Assembly (NCBI GenBank): GCA_035079385.1
Contig: JAVHKY010000013.1
Coordinates: 17,854,001 to 17,918,000, forward strand
DNA from: Aspidiotus rigidus
Taxonomy: Eukaryota; Arthropoda; Insecta; Hemiptera; Diaspididae
Reading direction: 5' to 3'
Length of the DNA stretch: 64,000 nucleotides
Shown: in pieces, positions 26,181-39,015 of the stretch
Layout: each line of letters begins with the position of its first letter
Numbering within the stretch: the stretch's first letter is position 1
Made by a program: the position numbers and the translations under genes
The notes under the pieces: generated by a model
Told to the model about the DNA's origin: nothing
What the model saw: only the letters and a program-made list of their open reading frames with translations
The model's database searches: none

Positions 26181-27022
26181 AAAATTTTCTGGCATAGCCA
26201 AATAAATGAAAATCATGTTCCATGTCTTTTATATTTTATCAGTCATCTTGAAATATTTCAGTCTAGACTTCTACTAGGTCAAGTGTTCGTGAGATATATT
26301 CGTTTACCCCTTTACCTATCTTGGCGTCGTGTAAGTCTTCTATGAGAAATATGAGGTAGCGCGAACTCGCTCCGCTCGTTCGCCCCCTGTCTCGCTGTTG
26401 TATTGGAATGGTATGAGACAATTCAAGTCTAGGGGACTTGGAAAAATTTCGACTATCCAGCCTTTATTTATTTAATTATTTAATTTTTTAAATATTTATT
26501 CATTTATTTATTCATTTATTTATCTATTTATTTATTTATTTATTATTAATTTTTCTACTAGGTCAAGTGTTCGTGAGATATTATTCGTTTACCCCTTTAC
26601 CTATCTTGGCGTCGTATAAGTCTTGTATGAGAAATATTTTGAGGTAATTGTGAGTGTTCTATATTTTGAGGTATCAACTTTCGTGGGGCGAACGAGCGAT
26701 CTCGCTGTTGTATTGGAATGGTATGAGACAATTCAAGTCTAGGGGACTTGGAAAAATTTCGACTATCCAGCCATATATGATAGGAAGATGGACTTAGAAA
26801 ATTTTCTAATTATTAATTATATTAATTATTTAATTATTTATTTATTTAATTATTTAATTATTAATTAATTAATTATTTATTATCATTACGCGGGGTGTAC
26901 TCGCGAATTTCTGAATCACCCACGGGGTAGAGATTTCTCTTGACGGGGGGGGGGGGGGGGGGGGGGTGTACTCGCGAGTTTCAAAATCGGGGTCCGGCGA
27001 GAGAAAAGACATGGAACATGTC
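26181..27022. mobile_element. Dispersed nonautonomous repeat, copy 1
   Basis: Copies at 26181-27022, 47354-48280 and 57134-57838 share start and end sequences. Each begins AATTTTCTGGCATAGCC, then has a 17-nt sequence CATGTTCCATGTCTTTT (26214-26230) whose inverse complement closes the element (27004-27020). Inside are (TTTA)n tracts, a poly-G run (about 26945-26966) and a segment starting TTCTACTAGGTCAAGTGT that is itself duplicated in copies 1 and 2. There is no coding capacity. It is best described as a MITE-like or unclassified nonautonomous element with subterminal inverted repeats. Confidence 0.75.
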
Positions 27023-27039
27023 AAAACTTCATCTTGGAA

Positions 27040-29780
27040 AGTTAATCATAGTTTTTTCGTCTTGATAAGTAATTGTTCGTGTATGTTATCTCTTCCTCTC
27101 TTCAACGCACAGCAAAATGTAATGATTGTTTCTCTCTCTAACTAATGGGGTCTTACAAATGCTCTTACTAAGACTACACGACAGCAAAAGAAACACGTGT
27201 ATATACTGTGACGATCTTCTCGTTCACTCGTAGGCGTTATAAAGACTAAACGTAAACTCCTATGTTGTACCACTTACAGTACACGTCATTCATGCATTGG
27301 AAATAATAGCTTGCCCCTCTACGGTGTCAGAATCGGACTTTTAATTTCTCGTCACAGTTCTATTTGGAGAGGAAGAGGAGTTTGGTATGATCTATCTTGA
27401 AGTCATCGTCAAAATCAGTTTGAACGTGAGTTACGATTTTTATTATTTGATTTTTAAATGAATTGAATTCTCTCTGCCGTATTTATGTGATCGAAATTAG
27501 TTTTCCCTGTTCGAAACAATTTTTAATTTTCCAGGAATTAATGCTTTTTATCTACATCTGACCGACAAGAAAAGAAAGCATAGTGTGTTGGAAGAATTTG
27601 ATTAAGATTAGTGATTGACTTGACAAATGCTGTATCCCGATGGAAAGAGCCGGAACTGAAATCTCAGGATTACTACAAGGCCCTGGATTAATAGAAAGGG
27701 ATAATTTGGTGACAGTGGATCGATTCCCGTTGGTGGTGCTGTTTGAGGAGTTGCGAGATGATCATTTTTTGCTGGAAATTTGATATTTTAATGGAGAATC
27801 ACATCTGGAACAAGTCAGCGTGTATGTTGGGACATCTCAGGAGTTTTTACTTGTGATCCTTATGTAATTGACTGGAGAATGGTAGCGTGCTCACTTTGAC
27901 TGAGAATTGTTTTCACCGTCATCACCACTACCATAGGATGTTGATAAAGGTAAGTTTGTTCCCCCCTCTGTGTATCCTTGAATTGGAAAATAGTCTATCT
28001 TATTTATTATTGTTTTTTCTGTGCAGAGAGCATGTGTGAATAACAGTTGACGAGTCAGAATGTTTTGGAAAATTATCGCAATCCAATTGCTTTGAAGGTT
28101 GAAGAATTGCATTCCTTGTGAAAAGAGATGATGTGAAGCCTATTTTGTCCGACAAAAAGATTTGTAATCATGTGTGTGATGTCGCCAACTGTAACCCAAG
28201 GGATATAAAGTACCTGTATACATACCTCTTACAGTGGGAGCGTATCTAGAACATTATCATTTTCAAATTATCATCATTTTTATTGAATATTCTCTATCAA
28301 AAAGTGTATTGATTGAAATTTTTCAGAGAATATTTCGCGATTCAAAAATTGTTAGAAAGAACGTTTCTAGTTGGGATAGTTGAAATGACGAGTGCCAATC
28401 GTTTATGAAGGGAATGGTGTTCTGAACTTTGAGGGAGTTTGATCGAGAATTTGAAGAATTTAGGAGATCAGCTACTGAGGAACATTTATCTCTTTGGATT
28501 TCAACGAATTGCATTGTGGATATTCATCAAGCTGAAGAGTGGGACGTCTGTGTGTTGATACAACGATTAGACAAGCCTGGGAAAAGAACGCAGTTGTAGC
28601 TGAGAAGTTGGTGTGAGATTTCTAAACATTTCAATTGATGTTGGGTTGGCCGGCGCAAGAATATGCTTCTAGAAAACGTTGTAAGTTGATTTATTTGAAT
28701 AGCTCTATTGATTTCTTTGCGTGTAGATTTTAGTTTCCTACTTTCTGCAGTAAATATTTCTCCATCCCTCTGCTGGCCAGGAGTTGATTTGGAATTGTCA
28801 TTGAACTACAGATTACTGACATATCCATAGAGAGAAATCTTGAGAAGCAGATTTTGTATCTTATGAATCTGGACAAGTCAATGACCTTTTGCTCGTCACC
28901 CTGATTTGCTTAAAAAATATGGATCTTCATAGGGTAACTGATGATTACCCCGTCGTCTTTTGTTCATCTAAATTGGCTAGCAGACTCGAATATAATTTCC
29001 TGTATTAACAATCACAATGGTGTTTGGTTTAACCGGGGAGACGATAGAGCACTCCACCCAGAAATGTAAGTTGAAATGAACTAAAGAATTTACCAATCAT
29101 TTTTTGATCTTAGAATTCATCTGTCACTTTTTCAGAAAATATTTTTCATTTTTGACTGGTTATCTGAGGATTGAGAGATAATCTGTATGCAGTGGAGATT
29201 GAAGAAAAAAATTTGCAAGATATTAAATAGCTGAGAGTTTCAAGCTAAATTTGTCTTTCGATGGTCACATTTTCTATGCCAAGGAATATTTGTGAAAACT
29301 GATCCATAGGAACTCAGTCCGTGGAAGGTTTTCTGCAGTAGAAAAACTTCCCGGGTTTTCATCCTCATAGAGTATTGTAAGTTCAAATAATTGAAAAACT
29401 TTTGAAATTAGTCTATTCTCAGTATTGAAACTCATTTTCTTGATGTTTGCAGTAAATCTGATTCCTCCTCACCATCCCTGACGTGTCACTTCATTTGAAA
29501 GGTCTCTCACTGTGTCTGTATGTTGTCAAATTACAAATTGTGCCTAATTTGAGGCATCACGCACTCAGTTTGGAACATCTGCTTGGGATTGAAGTGTGTC
29601 ACAACGTACGTATTTCATTGTGTGAGAAACTGCAGCTCAATTTCTCGAGGGCAACCATTCAGGTAATGGAATTTCTGTGCCCATAAGATTGATATCACTT
29701 GGACTTGGATAATTAGTTTTTGCAACAAGTTATATAGGCCTATTTCATTTTTTCAATACGTTTCTTTTTCATTTTGGAAT
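27040..29780 (+). other. Class III exon-intron modules, first block
   Basis: Short introns with conventional donors can be read at 27950-28026, 28681-28750, 29066-29135 and 29377-29452 (70-77 nt, GTAAGT-like donors, pyrimidine-rich acceptors). The acceptors at 28750 and 29452 are followed by homologous exons beginning TAAAT and containing CTCC/CCATCCCTG, so this block is also internally duplicated. Long continuous frames are lacking; the best is 67 codons at 29483-29686. A noncoding multi-exon transcript or a decayed gene is the likely explanation. Confidence 0.45.
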
Positions 29781-31920
29781 ATCTATGCGCCCATTTGGTA
29801 CCCATCTGCGGGGCTAAATTGGAGTAGTGGTGAAAGTTCTCAGACAGTGTTGAACAGTAGAGTAGGCGTTGTCAAAGAGTTCTGGATCCCTACTAAAGCG
29901 GAGAAGCTTTTTTGACTCCTAATTTGGTTGAAGCCAGATCAGTTAGGTCTCTTAATGCTTTTGCTGACATATCCATCTCAAATTTGAACTTTATGAATTT
30001 AGGCCAAACGAGATCTTTTTGGTCTCTTGAAGCTCCTGCTGACATATATACCCGCTAGAAATTTCAACACAATGAATCTGAACAAGCCAGATCTATTAGG
30101 TCTCTCAGTTCATCTGCTGATGCGCAATATATCCACTCTATAAATTTGAGCAAGCTAGATTGGTTTGGTCCGTTGGTGCGTTTGCTGAAATCTATCTGCT
30201 ACAAATTTGAACTTGAAAGACTAACCCACCAAAATCTTATATCCTACTCTGAAAGCAAGCAATCTTTTCATATAAATTGACCTATTACCACAGTAGTAAC
30301 AATCTTGATCTATATTTGTGGAGAATCATTTGATGAAGGTTGATATGGATTTAAAGGAACATGATTGCCCGAGTAATGATAATTTCATATGTATCAAATT
30401 GGCACTGTTCAAATGATTGCTAGGAAGCTCACCTCTCTTGCTCAAATTTGTGTTGTATAGACATTCACAATTTCAAGATACAATTCAACTTATGTGGACA
30501 AGTCATTTTATCTCAATCTTCTATTTGCACAATCTACTATATTTCTTCTAGTAAGACATTACTGTTTGGACAAAATTTCAAGTAAACCATCTCCATGTAA
30601 ATATTGTGTGGACAAACTATTACTTGGTAAAACTCATATGAAGTGGACAAGCTGAGTTATTTTGTATCCATAAATTTATAATTTCAAGTGAAATATGACT
30701 ATTGGACAAACTATAGCTTAGTAAATTACAAGCTATTCTATCTTGATGATACCCATAGTAACAATTTCAAGTAAATTGTCACTGTGGTGTGGGTAAACTT
30801 TCAAGTAAAACATTGTGTGGACAAGCCCTACTTAGTAAAACTCACAAGAAGTGAACAAACTATGACTTGGTAAAACTCATATAAAGTGGACAAGCCAAGT
30901 GTTTTTATCTTGATCATCTATAGTTACATAATTTCAAGTAAAACATCATTGTGGACTCACCACTGTATAACTCAGTAAAACTAATGCAGTAGACAAACTA
31001 ATTATGATTCTTCATCAATCATAATTTTGAATAAAATGTCACTTTGGTGTGGATAAACCATAATTTAGCAAAACTCATATAGAGTGGACAAGCCTAATTA
31101 CTTTATCTTTACCATCCATAGATATATAATTTCAAGTGAAACCTATGAAGTGGACAAGCTATTTTATCTTGATTGTTAAAAGATGAAATCATAATTTCAA
31201 GTAAAACACCACTGTGGAATCATCACTATGAAAGTAACTCAGTAAAACTAATGGAGTGGACAAGCGATTTTATATTTATGATTCTTCATCAATCATAAAT
31301 ATCACTGTAGTGTAGATAAGCCATAATTTAGCAAAACTCATATAGAGTGGACAAGCCTAATTACTTTATCTTTACCATCCATAGATATATAATTTCAAGT
31401 GAAACCTATAAAGTGGACAAGCTATTTTATCTTGATTGTTAAAAGATGAAATCATAATTTCAAGTAAAACACCACTGTGGAATCATCACTATGAAAGTAA
31501 CTCAGTAAAACTAATGCAGTGGACAAGCGATTTTATATTTATGATTCTTCATCAATCATAAATATCACTGTAGTGTAGATAAACCATGATTTAGCAAAAC
31601 TCACATAGAGTGGACAAGCCATTTTATCTTGATTGTTTGAAGATAGAAACATAATTTCAAATGAAACATCATTGTGAAAGCTATAACTCAGTAAAACAAC
31701 TTAAGTGGACAAACTATTTCATCTTGATAATTCTTAGATACAATCATTGCCTCAAGTAAAACATCATTGTGGTGTGGACAAGCTTCCAAGTAACAAAACT
31801 CACATAAAGTGGACAACCCGAGTTGTTACCTCTTGATCATTTATAGATACTTACAAATTTAATTCCAAGTAAAATATCATATGGACAAACAAATATTTTG
31901 ATGTGGAACTTGTTTTGTGT
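29780..31920. repeat. Tandem repeats built on GTGGACAAGC and AAAACTCAT words
   Basis: From about 29900 to 30190 a unit of about 75-90 nt contains TTTGCTGACATAT and GGTCTCTT. From 30470 to 31900 units combine AGTGGACAAGC, TTTATCTTGAT, ATAATTTCAAGTAAAAC and CAGTAAAACT. A longer period of about 260-268 nt is obvious at 31038, 31306 and 31566, where copies are nearly identical. No frame is conserved. This looks like a locally amplified satellite inside the modular locus. Confidence 0.75.
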
Positions 31921-33600
31921 GACAGACCATTGTCATCCAAATCTTTTAGTGGCACACTTCATTGATCCTGGATACAAGATGTATTTCCATCGTGCGTAGA
32001 GACCATTTCCCCTTTGATTTTCCTTTGACAAGGTTCTTTTGTACTCAATTTTCTGGTACCAACCTGCCTAGTTTCAAAATGAAACAAAAATATCATGAAA
32101 ATTGATGAACCAGCTAAATTGTACTGGTTGAATGTCGATGGCCGATCTGTCGTTACTGAGAAAATGTAATCACGCACCCGTTCACCCAGTAGGCGTGTAC
32201 ACCTTCAGGCAGGGCCAAATAGACTGCTATTGTACAAAAAAGGCGGATCTACTATGAACCTACTTGTTCAGTTTCATTTGGTCTCACAGGATGAGTGCAG
32301 GGAGTTTAGTTCCCGCTCCATATTGCACCTTCATTTGCTCTAACTGTCGTTTGGGATGTCCAAAAGACAATGAGATAATTGAGATCTTCATCAGGGATGA
32401 GGTGGAAACCGAGAAAATGGAACACTGAACCCCGATGATTGGATGAAGATTCTAGCGTGGAAATATCTAGATGTGTAGGTAACTTCAAGAACAATGATAT
32501 TCTCTTTCCTCTCCTTGTAAAAGTATCTAATTTTTATGTCCTATTTTTATAATATTTCTTTAGGACCAATCTTGCGAGATGAGATGTTGGCAACCTTATG
32601 GATCTGTAGCGCAGAAAGTTCCATCATCCTTTTCTGGAGGAGGAGAATGAATTCTGACCTATTCTGACAAAGTACAGTCATAGAGAGGGGTCCAATAAAC
32701 CTGCTTTTAAATTTGGATGGAAATGCCTGAAAGGATGTAGAAAGATTTGGATGTTCAGCCTGTCTGAGTAATGCGAGGGAATAGAATATCGTGAGCATGA
32801 TTATGGATTAAAGGTAACTTCTTTTACATCATTGTTTCTTCTTACTTTTTTTTTTTTTTTTTTTTGTGAAACTAAAATCTGATGGAACTTTTTTGTATTT
32901 TAGAAGCAAGAGAAATGTTGATTGGAGGTTCACTGTGGACAAGCTTATTTCCGTTTTATGCGTGTAAAGCGCCGAAAGTTTTGTCGTTGGTGGAGAACAC
33001 GGTACCGTGGTGGAGAAGAAGGACACATTATGGTCTATTTCTTTCTGGTGGGCTGTGACTGGTACAGGGATGAAGAGCGCCATCCCAAGTGTTGATTGTC
33101 GAGTCAAGCACGCAGTGCTACAATGGAAGAGAACAGGATTAAACGATTGAGAAAATCTTCGATTTTTCTTTCTGAGGACTGTCAGGTAATTAATAATTCA
33201 AAGTTATCTCTCTTTTATGCTCTTTCTGGGAAACTGTATGATACATGATTTTTTTTTGCATTTTAGAATCAGATACCATCTGTGTGACGAATTGGAAGGC
33301 AACAAGCTTGGAAGCGTCCTTCTGTTGGTAGATATGAGTTTCACTTCAGCAGTTCAACCAACCACTCCCCTCAAAATTCGACCCACGACGATCAAAGCCA
33401 TTGACATAAATTTTCATTTGGAGGATAATTGTATTATCAACTCCTAGAATGGATTGAGTCTACGACTGCAAGCGTTGGATAAGGTATGATATGACGCAAT
33501 TTTCTCAATCTTTTCCAGTTTATGTCGTCCATTGAGCGTAGGCTATGTTTTGTTTCATTTTCAACTTCCTCTTAGAAAAAAGAAAAAAAGACTGGAATAG
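31920..33600 (+). other. Class III exon-intron modules, second block
   Basis: Introns are visible at 32479-32563, 32814-32903, 33186-33266 and 33484-33575 (81-92 nt, GTAAC/GTAAT/GTATG donors, TTTAG/CTTAG acceptors). Exons 32564-32813 and 32904-33185 are homologous. Near their starts both translate to a pattern EML...LW...WRRR...LF in the same frame, open for 33 and 49 codons before a stop. The exon after 33266 stays open 58 codons (to 33447). An ATG-initiated frame at 32291 includes a CSNCRLGC cluster. Junction frames do not join cleanly, so coding status is unresolved. Confidence 0.45.
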
Positions 33601-35380
33601 AATTTAAAAAATGTGTTTATTACTTTCTATAATTGTCGGAAACAAAAGAGAAGAAAAAAAATGTTGTGCGAAAAAAGAAGCAGAGAGGAATTTTATATGC
33701 ATTGGTAGTTAGGCCCAAAGAGCAATTCAGTGAGGTACATCAAATTTATCAAATATGGTGAGGAATTTGGTACCAACTAAAGGTATTTGTGACGGCAAAC
33801 AGTAGGCCTAAATATAATTGATTAGATGCATTTTTGCATGTTACGCCTCTTATAAGACAAGAAATGGAGTAAAAACAAAATTACTTGTTGATGAGATGAT
33901 AAGAATTGTCTTGTGAAAGTTTTAATTAGAATGGTTTCCTCGTAGCCTTGATCCAGCATCGGATGATCAAAAAATAATTATAAATTAGTTTACTTTGTGT
34001 ACCGTTCTTGCTATTTTAATTTTATAAATCCTCTTCTGTCCCACCAGGTAGATGTGAATCATCCTTTCTTGAGAGGTCAGCCGAAATGGGAAACTTCAGC
34101 AGAATATTACATAGTCGGAAGAGGTGGCGGAATGTTGATAAAAATTCTGGAGAACGGTTATTGGTGTTACCGGACAGAAAAAGATGTCAACGTTTCAGTG
34201 TTCCCTTGTTTCATTCGCGGGCTATAAAAAAGACTGATCGATTTTTTTACATCCTTAGTTTGTATAACTAATTTGAAAATTTAATTATAATCGATTTTAT
34301 GACGCCAAGAGATTCGATTATTTGTATTTGTATCTCAGTCGAGTCCTCACAAAAAACCCTTATTATTTTCTCACAATTTAGTTTATCGGAAAATACTGTT
34401 GTCGAAGAAGAATAAATATTAATGTTGACTCTTGATTTTTTTTTTTTAATAGTGAATGGCACTTGAAAAAAAATGGAGCTCTCAAAATGATTTCTATGCG
34501 CAGAATTCCAATTTTCCAATTAAGATCTAAAACAAGAGTTTCAGTACAAAAAGGTGTATCATGTAACTTGGGAAGATTCTTAACTCAGGCTTGCTCCCTC
34601 GGAAGTTTATGCAAAGTACTGAAAACTCAAGGTCTAGTTTAGATCACTCACTACCTTTACTTTTTGTAAGGGGAAACGGAATACATTGAATTTTCCCAAT
34701 GCAAAACAAAATGTAGGAACGTGAAAAGTATTCCACGTAGTCCGGGCCTATCTGGAAGTGAAAAGCCCATTACCTCTTGAAACTCGGTGGACTGCTCTCA
34801 ATTAAAATACATTGAAAGAACCCCTTCTTCTTAGTGCGAACACCGTCTTCCACTGCTAGCATTATCCTTAAGTACAAGTTCCGCGCAAATTCCTTTCTCA
34901 GTCAAGTTAAAGAACATGAAATCTTTTACAAAAGTTTCTTTCAATTTAGTTTTAAGATCGAAATAATTGTGGAGAACTAGCAGAACTAGCTAGTTTTTCT
35001 CACGTCTAAGAGTCTCATACTTGTATGACCAGCTTAGACAAAATTTTCCTTAGCGGATGCAAGTGTAATCCGAGGGCGTCCCCCCAACAGAAATGATAGC
35101 GGCTTCCTCGCTTTGAAAAAAAAAATAAATTATCGTATGAGATGGAACTTATAACCTATGATGCTGAAAGGAGTTCTTTGATAGCCTGATTATGAAAGAA
35201 AAAGTTCTGGCGTTTAGAAAATTCAATGTTCAAATTTTAATCGAAAATCAAGTTTGAAGCATCGTCCAAATTTTTGAATCGGAAACCTTTTCTCTTTTTT
35301 TTCTGTTTTTCTCATCACTAATCAATGTCCTTGAATAGATCTATCCCACACACGCACTGGTTGTAGTTGCAAGCTCCTCC
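33600..35380. other. AT-rich segment, one exon-like frame, otherwise nothing
   Basis: The only notable item is a frame at about 34049-34227 following a CCCACCAG acceptor-like site, open for 59 codons, containing GRGGGMLIKILENGYWCYR. It weakly recalls the start of a FLYWCH zinc finger (G..L....GY), but the expected Trp-x-Cys and His are absent. There are A and T runs near 33580-33660 and 34440. No other gene is seen. Confidence 0.3.
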
Positions 35381-35399
35381 CTCAGCTATAGAATTCTCT

Positions 35400-36260
35400 A
35401 ATCCACTCTCAACTGAATTACAAGTCCCCAGGCTAGTAAAACCTCCCTAAAACCACTGAATGCAATACTATCTGCTGCCCTACGTTCAGCCTATGCGCTG
35501 AGGCTGGTATTTCTCCCAACTTCCTCTCCTCCCTTAAACTCACTACTTCATTCATTAGAATCGCATCTAAACTGCGAGATCAAATTTACTCATCCACACC
35601 TCCCTGGGTATCCTCGACATCTCACATTCGCCTTGACCTGGCTAACTTACTAATAACGCCCATTAGACACGACAAAGGTATGATTGCTAATGATTTTCGT
35701 TCTCACAATCTGTCCTCTATAGAAATTGGGTTCCAAAATTGGCTACGCCTTTCTATCGATGAAAAAATCTAGCTCTTCTCCATGAAAAACCGGCCTCCGT
35801 ATGTTCTGCTGTACTATGTCCCATCTGTTTCTGACTTACTTACCACCCTCTTTTCCCTCCTTTCCAACTCTCTCCAAATCAGACAAGAACTCTCCTCCTG
35901 CACACCTCATCGTCTTCTCTATCTTCAATTGTCTTCCTGCGGATTCCTGGTCTTATCGGCCTCTCGGAACACTACGTAATGGACCAAGCAAGCTATGCTC
36001 TCCTCCTCAATTTCTGATCCAACCCCTTCTCTGTCTTTTGACTTCAAATCGTACAATCGCTCTCTAATCATCTCGTCATGGTACAACTTTTGGTCTTCTC
36101 AACTCCTCAGTAGAATTTGTTTTATTGAAAAATCGCCGATCCCCTTGTCCTTTTCAACTCGTTCCGCACGCTATAAGGAAATAGTCACAGATAATTGGGA
36201 ACACCCACTTAATCCATTCTTTCCTTCTTCTTGGGTTCTGCCAATACTGCCACGCTGAAG
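35400..36260 (+). pseudogene. Degraded non-LTR retrotransposon ORF2 tail
   Basis: Translation over 35440-35760 gives, with one frameshift, a PLNAILSAALRSAYALR stretch, then EAGISP followed by RIASKLRDQIY and further open sequence to TAG at about 35770. The order LR...EAGI.P..., then RxA, matches the region after the reverse transcriptase in jockey/R1-type elements (family knowledge). Downstream C/T-rich DNA to 36258 keeps broken frames up to 88 codons. There is no intact catalytic motif and no tail boundary. The base composition (C-rich on this strand) differs from the surroundings. Confidence 0.4.
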
Positions 36261-36614
36261 ATTATACATCCTCATTTTTTCTCCTGTCCATTCAGAAAAT
36301 CATTTTCTATCCCCTCTCAAGCCTCCTCTGCCGTCTCCAACTACCCATTACCAACACTTGAAAACTTTCGGTTAATAAACCATCTTCAAGCCTGAAGTGA
36401 AAGCAACTGACGAACGGAGGAGGAGAACAATGTATTAAGATTGGCTAAACGAGAAATCACGGTGTGAATCATAGACCAGTTCGATCAGGCCATCCTCCGG
36501 AATGAACGAGTTGAGTACAGTGATACCTTCAGTGTTGCGATGACGCATTATCTCTATATACTCGAGGGCGATGCACTTTCGGTACGAATTCTCCTTATGG
36601 AGGAGCTTTTTGGA

Positions 36615-37283
36615 TCACTCACGGAAGCTGTGGCCACTGGTTATCAAATGATCCGCAAAAGCTGACTCCCCCAAGCGTCCCTTCTCCCAAGACTTCAGGT
36701 GCTCAGCTACTCTAACTTTCATTTTGCGGCTGGTCTCACCAATATAAAAGCCTCCACAATCCCCACATTCCAACTTATAAACACCACTCCTCTCATCAAT
36801 GGGTATGGGGTCCTTCAGTCTCACAAACAACCCCTTAACTGTTGTAGGGTTGTAGAACGTGGGTCTGAAGCCAAACGGGCGGAGGGCCCGACCCAATTGG
36901 AGGGAGAACTTCCCCAGAAAAGGGAGACTGATCCAACGCAACCGGCGATCACGGATCATGTCTCGGGGGAGGGAGGTGGTGGAGTCAAGAATGCTCCTTG
37001 TAACTTTCCTCCGAACCATCACGTCAACGTCGACATTGACCCCATTCACTCTAGCCAGGTGTTCTATTGTGAAAGCAGATTGACTCAACGGAACACGAGT
37101 CAGTCTGTGAACTAGGCTATGAAATGCAGCCATCTTGTGAGCAACAGGACCGAACGAACCACCGTGGACTAAAACATCGGTCGTAGTATCTTTCCTGTAA
37201 ATTCCAAACTCATGGATACCGTCTACAATACACATAGAGATCGATAAATCCAAAAAGTTAATGGAAAATACCCCTATTTCCAA
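36615..37283 (-). pseudogene. Penelope-like protein, C-terminal part with GIY-YIG endonuclease
   Basis: This 222-codon frame covers the region after the reverse transcriptase core. It has LDLSISM..DGIHEFGIYRKDT, then LARVN, FGFRPTFYNP, and a GIY-YIG domain (SGVYKLECGDCGGFYIGETS...RVAEH). The domain combination of RT plus C-terminal GIY-YIG defines Penelope-like elements. The frame is continuous with the YVDD region only through frameshifts at about 37284-37340. It lies within the inverted pair. Confidence 0.85.
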
Positions 37284-37723
37284 CGGTACCAGGAATTGAG
37301 ATACCTCAGAAACTCACCAAGGAGATCTGGGTGACCAGTCCAGGTACATACAACGTCATCAACGTACCTGTGCCAATAGTGAATATGATTAAGTAACACC
37401 TGGTTCGAGGAAAAAAGGTCAAGTTCAAACTTAGACATGAAAACTTCGGAGATAAGAGAGCGTAAAGGTGATCCAATAGGGATTTCTACTTCATCAGGGA
37501 ACTCGTAAAATTTCCCTTCAAATTTACAGTAGTTAAGGGGACCAGCAGGTATTCAGAAGATCGAAAAATTCCTGAAGCTCATTGTAAGGACTGTTGGCTC
37601 TGACGAGTAGCTCACCCATCTGCTGAATATTAGCAGCCTTGGGACTATTCGGGAACAAACCAACAACATCAAAAGAGCAGATGGGCGTTCCCGGGGGAAG
37701 ACTTACACCCTTCAGGACATCAG
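37284..37723 (-). pseudogene. Reverse transcriptase core of the same Penelope-like copy, frameshifted
   Basis: Read on the minus strand, pieces of the RT core are visible in different frames: SFDVVGLFPN (motif A), IPIGSPL (motif B region) and HRYVDDVVCTW (motif C with the catalytic YVDD). Compared with the intact copy at 40966-42765 there are at least two frameshifts, so this copy cannot make a full protein. Confidence 0.7.
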
Positions 37724-38488
37724 TTAAAGAGGCCGAATTAAAAACCGAATGAGGAGATTCAAAATCAATGCGATTTTTGAACTATCGGTCAAGGAATTTG
37801 GCAAGGAGGTAAGTGGGGGTGGAGACGAAAGAAACAATGGGTCACATCGGGGTATTGTTCTTATGCACTTTAGGCAGCCCGTAGAGGAGGGGGGTGTGGG
37901 GTTAGGAACAAGTAGGGCTTTTTTCAGAGCAGGTGCCTTGATAATAGCCTCACTCCTGTTGATGACACTCCTAACTTCTTTGACGTGCTTCGGGAAGCTG
38001 AAATCCTCACTCTCTTTAGCACCACACTGCTGGAGGACCTCGTGGACCTTGGAAGAATAGGCGGATTTCTCCATCACCACAACAGCATTTCCCTTGTCCG
38101 CCTTAGTGACGATTAAATCTCCCTCTTTATTCTTCCTCTTTAAACTTTGAATCACTCCTTCCAATTTATTACTCATGCGGGAGAGGGGGTTATTGCGGAC
38201 TATCTCGGCACAAACTTTCTGGGTATTAAAACCAGGGCCAATCTTAACAGCAAGATCCACAACATCATTAGCCAAGGTTTCATCTTTCTTGAGGGGAGGT
38301 AGACTAAATTTCAAACCTTTCTCAAGGAGGGCTGTTTCGTCACCATTGAACACTACCTGACTATTATTTATGAGGGGAGGATGGAATTTATGAACGACAA
38401 CACCATCACTCGACCCTTCCTCAACCACATCACCATTAACCTTCATTAGAGAGGACAACTTCTTATTTTTCTTCTCCCTCAACTTCAC
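37724..38488 (-). pseudogene. Penelope-like protein, N-terminal part
   Basis: The first 200 codons align with the intact copy: LLEKGLKF, LPPL, KADKGNAVVVMEKS (fingers) and FPKHVKEVR. Near 37885 the frame slips within what should be the RT motif 1-2 region, where SKVHKKDNPMRP in the intact copy is replaced by CLKCIRTIP. The remaining 50 codons are out of frame. The N-terminus begins at ATG 38488, directly at the junction with the inverted copy. Confidence 0.75.
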
Positions 38489-38727
38489 CTCACGTGATGG
38501 TTCGGAGGAAAGTTACAATGAGCATTCTTGATTCCACCACCTCCCCCGTGATCGCCGGTTGCGTTGGATCAGTCTCCCTTTTCTGGGAAAGTTCTCCCCC
38601 CAATTGGGTCGGGCCCTCCGCCCGTTTGGCTTCAGACCCGCGTTCTACAACCCTACAACGGTTAAGGGGTTGTTTTTGAGACTGAAGGACCCCCATACCC
38701 ATTGATGAGAGGAGTGGTGTTTATAAG

Positions 38728-39015
38728 TTGGAATGTGGGAATTGTGGAGGCTTTTATATTGGTGAGACCAGCTGTCAAATGAAAGTTAGAGTAGCTGAGC
38801 ACCTGAAGTCTTGGAAGAAGGGACGCTTAGGGGAGTCAGCTTTTGCGGATCATTTGATAAACAGTGGCCACAGCTTCCGTGAGGGATCCGAAAAGCTCCT
38901 CCATAAGGAGAATTCGTACCGAAAGCGCATCGCCCTCGAGTATATAGAGATAATGCGTCATCGCACACTGACGGTATCACTGTACTCAACTCGTTCATTC
39001 CGGAGGATGGCCTGA
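38728..39015 (+). pseudogene. GIY-YIG end of the inverted Penelope-like copy
   Basis: The plus-strand frame repeats the GIY-YIG region of the minus copy (MECGNCGGFYIGETS, RVAEHLKSW, FADHLINSGH), then runs on into the 3' end. Only this 3' part of the element exists on this strand. The sequence continues leftward to 38496 in a broken frame containing MVRRKVTMSILDSTT. Confidence 0.75.

Noticed and set aside
34049..34227. FLYWCH zinc finger
   Set aside because: The expected Trp-x-Cys and His ligands are missing; only a vague G..L..GY similarity remains.
35782..36258. Three overlapping plus-strand frames of 65-88 codons as genes
   Set aside because: They are overlapping broken frames in C/T-rich DNA downstream of a retrotransposon remnant, better explained as its decayed continuation.
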